Positions 7,486 through 9,817 of a stretch of DNA of 9,817 nucleotides are shown piece by piece. Source of the DNA: Solirubrobacteraceae bacterium (lineage in GTDB: Bacteria > Actinomycetota > Thermoleophilia > Solirubrobacterales > Solirubrobacteraceae); NCBI GenBank assembly GCA_019683665.1, contig JADGIB010000124.1, positions 1 through 9,817 of the forward strand, read 5' to 3'. Within the stretch, counting starts at the first letter, position 1. Each line of letters starts with the position of its first letter. A model generated the notes under the pieces. It was not told the origin of the DNA. It saw only the letters and a program-made list of their open reading frames with translations, and ran no database searches. The translations under genes and the position numbers were made by a program.

Positions 7486-8039
7486 TCCCGGTCGCCGCGC
7501 ACGCCGAGCGCGTGCTGCTCGACACCAGCGCCCTCGTGTCCTTCGCCCAAGCGAGACAGCTCTTCTATCTCGTCCAGTACCTCGGTCAGCGCGGGTCGGT
7601 GGCGCTCGACGTCCAGGTCGAAATCGAGCGTCACCAGGTTGGGCGCTTTCCTGACTTGAAGACGCTGGCGATGCTGCGCTGGCCGCCAGGCGGGCCGCTC
7701 GCCTTGCCGGCCGACCTGTTGGTCGACGCGCGGGATCTGCGGCGACTGCACCGGCAGCCAGGCGAGCACCCCGACGCCAACGCGGGTGAGATCGCCACGG
7801 TGCTGCTGGCGGCGCGGCTGGGCGCGCTGGCGGTGCTCGACGACCGGCTGGGGCGGCGGCTCGCGCGATTCCGTGGGCTGCCGTTCCTCACCACGCCCCA
7901 GCTCGCGGCGGAGATGGTGGCCACCGGCGCGATCGACGCCGACATGGCGCTCGCGGTGTTCCGCGCGGCGCGCCACTCTGCGGCACCGGCCGACGTCGAG
8001 GCGGCGGTCGCAGCCGCGCGGGAGGCGCTCGGACGTTGA
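7482..8039 (+). CDS. PIN-domain protein, VapC-like putative ribonuclease (185 aa)
   Basis: GTG at 7482 overlaps the peptidase stop by four bases (GTGA), with GGAG at 7470-7473 eight bases upstream. The frame is open further upstream, but that part overlaps the peptidase gene and reads as low-complexity Arg/Ala/Gly, so this start is preferred. PIN hallmarks are in order: VLLDTSALVSF with D14, an acidic pair E47/E49, DANAGEIATVLLAARLGA with E103, and LAVLDDRLGRRLA with D120/D121. These match the three or four acidic metal ligands of PIN nucleases such as VapC, which usually cleave tRNA or rRNA. The C-terminus (about 140-185) is helical. An XRE, ImmA/IrrE and PIN-type (for example DUF4411) gene order is a recurring toxin-antitoxin-like arrangement, so it may act as the toxic arm, with the XRE/ImmA pair as control. 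Toxicity is inferred; the fold assignment is good. Confidence 0.8.
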   Translation: MIPVAAHAERVLLDTSALVSFAQARQLFYLVQYLGQRGSVALDVQVEIERHQVGRFPDLKTLAMLRWPPGGPLALPADLLVDARDLRRLHRQPGEHPDANAGEIATVLLAARLGALAVLDDRLGRRLARFRGLPFLTTPQLAAEMVATGAIDADMALAVFRAARHSAAPADVEAAVAAAREALGR

Positions 8040-8088
8040 CCTGTCAGAAGATGCTCGGCCGGCGCGACTTCCCCGGGTGGCCGTTCTC

Positions 8089-8769
8089 GTGACTTCCGCC
8101 GATCCCACCGTGCGCCCGCTCGAGTCGCTGTCGCCGCAGCAGCTGCTCGACGTCGTAGTACGAGCCCGGGCGGTCGGCAGCGGCCCGGAATGGGAGCGCG
8201 CGGTGGCGGCATGGAAGCAGCTCGTGGCACGCGAGCACCCGCGGGTGTTGCAGTCCGTCAAAGCCTTCCGCTTCCCGCACCAGCCGACCGTCCGCATCCC
8301 GCCTGACGAGTACGACGATGTCGCGATCAAGTGCTGGGAACGAGCGGTGAAGATGCTCGGCAACTTCCGCGGCGTCTCCCTTGGCGAGTTCTACGCCGCG
8401 CTGCACACCTGTGTGCAGAACACGTGCAAAGACCACTGCCGCTCACGGCTCGTGCACGAGAAGAAGCTCGCCGGCTCGCTCGACGAGCCCGCGCCCGGCG
8501 CTGATGCCTACGACCCGCGCGGGCGATTCGACGCCGAGGTGGCGGAGCTGTCGTATTGGCAGGAGCCGGCGCGAATCGACGCCCGCGCCGGGCTCGACGA
8601 GCTAGCGGCCGCGATGGAGCGGCTCGACGAGCGCAGCCAGGCGGTGGTGCGCGGGCGGATACGGGGGGAGAGCTCGCGCGAGATCGGCCAGAAGCTCGGC
8701 GAGTCGGTCGCCAACGTCGACCAGATATTCCGCCGGGCGATGATTCAGATCAAGGGGATGATGGGATGA
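8089..8769 (+). CDS. ECF-like sigma-70 family RNA polymerase sigma factor (226 aa)
   Basis: Region 2 spans about residues 73-125: YDDVAIKCWERAVKMLGNFRG, then SLGEFYAALHTCVQNTCKDHCRSR, the usual ECF '-10 recognition and core binding' pattern. Region 4 spans about 170-226: LDELAAAMERLDERSQAVVRGR followed by SREIGQKLGESVANVDQIFRRAMIQIK, the -35-binding HTH. The first 70 residues are not a recognised domain. GTG at 8089 is chosen because of a weak GGGTGG at 8074-8079; GTG at 8077 is an alternative. The frame is also open upstream through the PIN gene, but that part reads as Arg/Ser-rich shadow. A 49-base gap separates it from the PIN gene and shows no convincing promoter or terminator. The stop overlaps the next ATG, so it is paired with the downstream HTH protein, which may modulate it. 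It presumably directs polymerase to this locus or a small private regulon. Confidence 0.85.
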   Translation: MTSADPTVRPLESLSPQQLLDVVVRARAVGSGPEWERAVAAWKQLVAREHPRVLQSVKAFRFPHQPTVRIPPDEYDDVAIKCWERAVKMLGNFRGVSLGEFYAALHTCVQNTCKDHCRSRLVHEKKLAGSLDEPAPGADAYDPRGRFDAEVAELSYWQEPARIDARAGLDELAAAMERLDERSQAVVRGRIRGESSREIGQKLGESVANVDQIFRRAMIQIKGMMG

Positions 8770-9392
8770 CCGACGCCGCCGATCTGCTGGCGCGCTTCGT
8801 CGATGACTGGCACGCGGGCCGCCGGCCCGACGTCGACCAGACGCTCGGACAAGCCGCCCCCGAGCAGCGCGCCGAGCTGGCCGACGCCCTGTCCGCCTTC
8901 CTAGCCATCGCGCCGACGCCCAACTACGACGAAACGACCCTCGCCGAGCTCGCCGAGCAGCCGGCCGTCACCGCTGCGGTCGAGGCGTTTACGGCTACGG
9001 CGCCGGACACACTTGCGGCAGCCCGCCGCCCATGGCCGCAACTCGTCGCCGAGTGGCGCCAACGGGCGGGGCTTTCGGTCGACGCCGCTGCCCGACGCGT
9101 GCTCGAGGCCGCGGGCCTACACGACGCCAATGTCGGCCGCGCAGCCGAGTACCTCTACGGCTTCGAGAGCGGCCAACACAAGCCAGAACAAGCAAGCCCT
9201 CGCCTGCTCGACGTCCTAGCCAGGGCGCTCGGCGTGTCGCGCGCTGAACTCGGTCCGGCAGCGACGGCTGCGCTGCTCCGAGCCGATGAGGAAAGGCGTA
9301 GCGACGTCTGGCGCTTCGAGGTCTTGGCGGACGCCATGACAACGGCGCCTCACACACGGGGGGACCCAGTCGACGAGCTGTTCTTCGGGTGA
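8766..9392 (+). CDS. HTH-domain protein coupled to the sigma factor, possible sigma partner (208 aa)
   Basis: The ATG overlaps the sigma stop by four bases (ATGA), with AAGGGG at 8752-8757 as a likely ribosome binding site. Residues 1-50 contain FVDDWHAGRRPDVDQTL and a helical R..L..AL segment. This resembles the short N-terminal region found before regulatory domains in some sigma-linked proteins, but I cannot name a family. Residues 92-165 look like an expanded XRE-type HTH: LVAEWRQRAGLSVDAAARRV, then an YLYGFESG turn, then LLDVLARALGVSRAEL. The tail is acidic and ends in DPVDELFFG. No membrane segment or zinc-finger cysteines are present, so it is not a classical membrane-bound or ZAS-type anti-sigma factor. 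Tight coupling to the sigma gene suggests a soluble anti-sigma factor, co-regulator or autoregulator. The function is unassigned; the gene itself is well supported by codon pattern and coupling. Confidence 0.78.
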   Translation: MTDAADLLARFVDDWHAGRRPDVDQTLGQAAPEQRAELADALSAFLAIAPTPNYDETTLAELAEQPAVTAAVEAFTATAPDTLAAARRPWPQLVAEWRQRAGLSVDAAARRVLEAAGLHDANVGRAAEYLYGFESGQHKPEQASPRLLDVLARALGVSRAELGPAATAALLRADEERRSDVWRFEVLADAMTTAPHTRGDPVDELFFG

Positions 9393-9417
9393 CGTAGGGT
9401 TCCTTTCAGGTCCAACT

Positions 9418-9423
9418 GGAGGA
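9418..9423 (+). promoter_or_regulatory. Strong ribosome binding site (GGAGGA) upstream of an interrupted gene
   Basis: GGAGGA lies eight bases before GTG 9432, an optimal spacing, and is the best Shine-Dalgarno match in the right part of the window. It argues that a real gene starts at 9432. A weak actinobacterial-like -10 (TAGGGT, 9395-9400) lies upstream, but no matching -35 is evident, so I do not call a promoter. Confidence 0.5.
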
Positions 9424-9431
9424 CAGCAAGC

Positions 9432-9478
9432 GTGGAGATCGGTCATGACCGCGTCGTGGGGCTGGTCGATCGGCTGTT
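9432..9478 (+). pseudogene. 5' stub of an unidentified gene, apparently interrupted by the IS3 element
   Basis: Starting at GTG 9432 behind a strong ribosome binding site, the frame reads MEIGHDRVVGLVDRLF and then runs into the sequence that appears to be the IS end. It stops at TGA 9534-9536, inside the antisense of the transposase gene. The first 16 codons look like normal amphipathic protein in the local codon style, while the remainder (LPPLRRTRSVRSVLLRS) is IS-derived. The gene starts 39 bases after the HTH protein stop, so it was probably the next member of the same operon. Its remainder would lie beyond the far end of the IS, outside the window. The stub is too short to identify a family. 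The junction near 9478/9479 is estimated only from where IS-like sequence begins. Confidence 0.4.
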
Positions 9479-9488
9479 TGGACTTCCC

Positions 9489-9500
9489 CCGCTTCGGCGG
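9489..9500. repeat. Short stem-loop with TTCG loop inside the IS terminus
   Basis: CCGC (9489-9492) and GCGG (9497-9500) pair around a TTCG loop. The four-pair stem lies within the presumed terminal region of the IS3 element. No T-run follows on either strand, so it is not called a terminator. It may be part of the transposase end-recognition sequence or chance in GC-rich DNA. Confidence 0.25.
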
Positions 9501-9510
9501 ACACGTTCGG

Positions 9511-9817
9511 TTAGGTCAGTTCTTCTTCGTTCTTGATGTTGATGGATCTCTCCCTCTCGTGCTCGAACTCATGGGGAGAGAGGAAGCCGAGCGTCGAGTG
9601 GCGACGCCGCAGGTTGTAGAAGGCCTCGATGTATTCGAAGACTTCGGAGGTCAGCTCGCGGCGGGTCGGCCATGAGCGCCGGTGGACGAGCTCTTTCTTG
9701 AGCGTCGCGAAGAAGCTCTCGGCGACGGCGTTGTCGTAGCAGTCGCCTTTGGAGCCCATCGAGACGGCGATGCCGGCGTCGCGTGCCTGCTGGCCGAAGC
9801 CCAGCGCGACATATTGC
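9511..9817 (-). CDS. IS3-family transposase (OrfB, integrase core), C-terminal part, 5' end outside window
   Basis: Read on the - strand, the frame enters at 9816 as QYVALGFGQQARDAGIAVSM, continues with GSKGDCYDNAVAESFFATLK and KELVHRRSWPTRRELTSEVF, and ends YIEAFYNLRRRHSTLGFLSP plus a charged tail, with the stop at 9511-9513. The DNAxAESFFxxLKxE stretch carries the final Glu of the DDE catalytic triad of IS3-family OrfB transposases, and YNxxRRHSxLG is the usual C-terminal signature. An ATG at 9759 is internal, because the conserved sequence continues upstream of it to the window edge. The first two catalytic Asp residues and OrfA lie outside. The visible part shows no frameshift, so the element may be intact. 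It has inserted immediately downstream of the defence-like operon. Confidence 0.95.
   Translation of the reverse strand, partial: QYVALGFGQQARDAGIAVSMGSKGDCYDNAVAESFFATLKKELVHRRSWPTRRELTSEVFEYIEAFYNLRRRHSTLGFLSPHEFEHERERSINIKNEEELT

Larger units (their letters stand above)
9479..9817 (-). mobile_element. Partial IS3-family insertion sequence (transposase 3' end and one terminus)
   Basis: A - strand IS3-type transposase runs off the right edge, and its 3' end lies close to a plausible IS end beginning TGGACTTCCC at 9479. This end contains a CCGC-TTCG-GCGG stem-loop (9489-9500) and GCGGACAC, which resembles IS3-type terminal sequence. The opposite terminus and any direct target repeat are outside the window, so the boundary is approximate. 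The stretch is visibly less GC-rich than the genes to its left, consistent with a separate origin and recent arrival. Confidence 0.65.

Noticed and set aside
7786..8088. Upstream extension of the sigma factor frame into the PIN gene
   Set aside because: The extra part reads as Arg/Ser/Trp-rich shadow of the PIN coding frame, while the sigma-like sequence starts only around 8089. The same reasoning removes extensions of the PIN frame (7137-7481) and of the last HTH gene (8556-8765).
9489..9500. Stem-loop considered as an operon terminator
   Set aside because: The stem has only four pairs with no following T-run, and it sits within IS terminal sequence.
9445..9675. A 76-codon + strand open frame from ATG 9445 across the IS region
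   Set aside because: It is antisense to the clear IS3 transposase and its peptide resembles no family. The ATG also lacks the well-spaced ribosome binding site that the GTG at 9432 has.
1..9817. CRISPR arrays, tRNA/rRNA genes and integrase att sites
   Set aside because: No regularly spaced repeats, no tRNA-like cloverleaf or CCA end, and no duplicated att-like sequence were seen by eye on either strand.

Overview
The window is very GC-rich DNA (about 70% or more by eye, with G/C-ending codons almost throughout) carrying densely packed genes on one strand. Many starts are GTG or overlap the previous stop codon. This points to a high-GC bacterium, most likely an actinomycete-type lineage (Actinomycetota, possibly Thermoleophilia). 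That placement is inferred from composition and protein style only. No housekeeping genes, tRNAs, rRNAs or CRISPR repeats were seen, so this looks like an accessory (defence) region.

Layout, all on + until the right edge: (1) 1-423 is the C-terminal end of a large DNA methyltransferase of the Eco57I/BREX/DISARM-like adenine-methylase type. (2) 423-6365 is a 1980-residue protein that joins an SF2 DEAH helicase with zinc ribbons, a DUF1998-type tetracysteine region, a Vsr/DUF559-like nuclease domain and a C-terminal LexA/S24-like peptidase domain. The last domain has a visible Ala-Gly site and a Ser/Lys pair. (3) 6362-6694 encodes a small XRE-type HTH protein. (4) 6754-7485 (possibly from 6691) encodes an ImmA/IrrE-type zinc metallopeptidase. 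(5) 7482-8039 encodes a PIN-domain protein. (6) 8089-8769 encodes an ECF-like sigma-70 factor. (7) 8766-9392 encodes an HTH protein translationally coupled to the sigma factor. (8) At 9432 a new gene with a strong ribosome binding site begins, but its frame appears broken after about 16 codons by an IS3-family element. The 3' part of that element's transposase occupies the right edge on the - strand.

The first seven genes are joined by 1-4 base stop/start overlaps or short gaps, so they probably form one operon. A modification enzyme next to a DUF1998 helicase resembles the logic of DISARM and Druantia-like anti-phage systems. The distinctive point is the amount of proteolytic and transcriptional control: a LexA-like autoprotease fused to the effector helicase, an XRE/ImmA pair directly downstream, a PIN RNase-like protein and a private sigma factor/HTH pair. 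My working interpretation is a self-regulated, damage- or phage-responsive restriction-like system. I do not recognise it as a named system, and its function is inferred from domains only.
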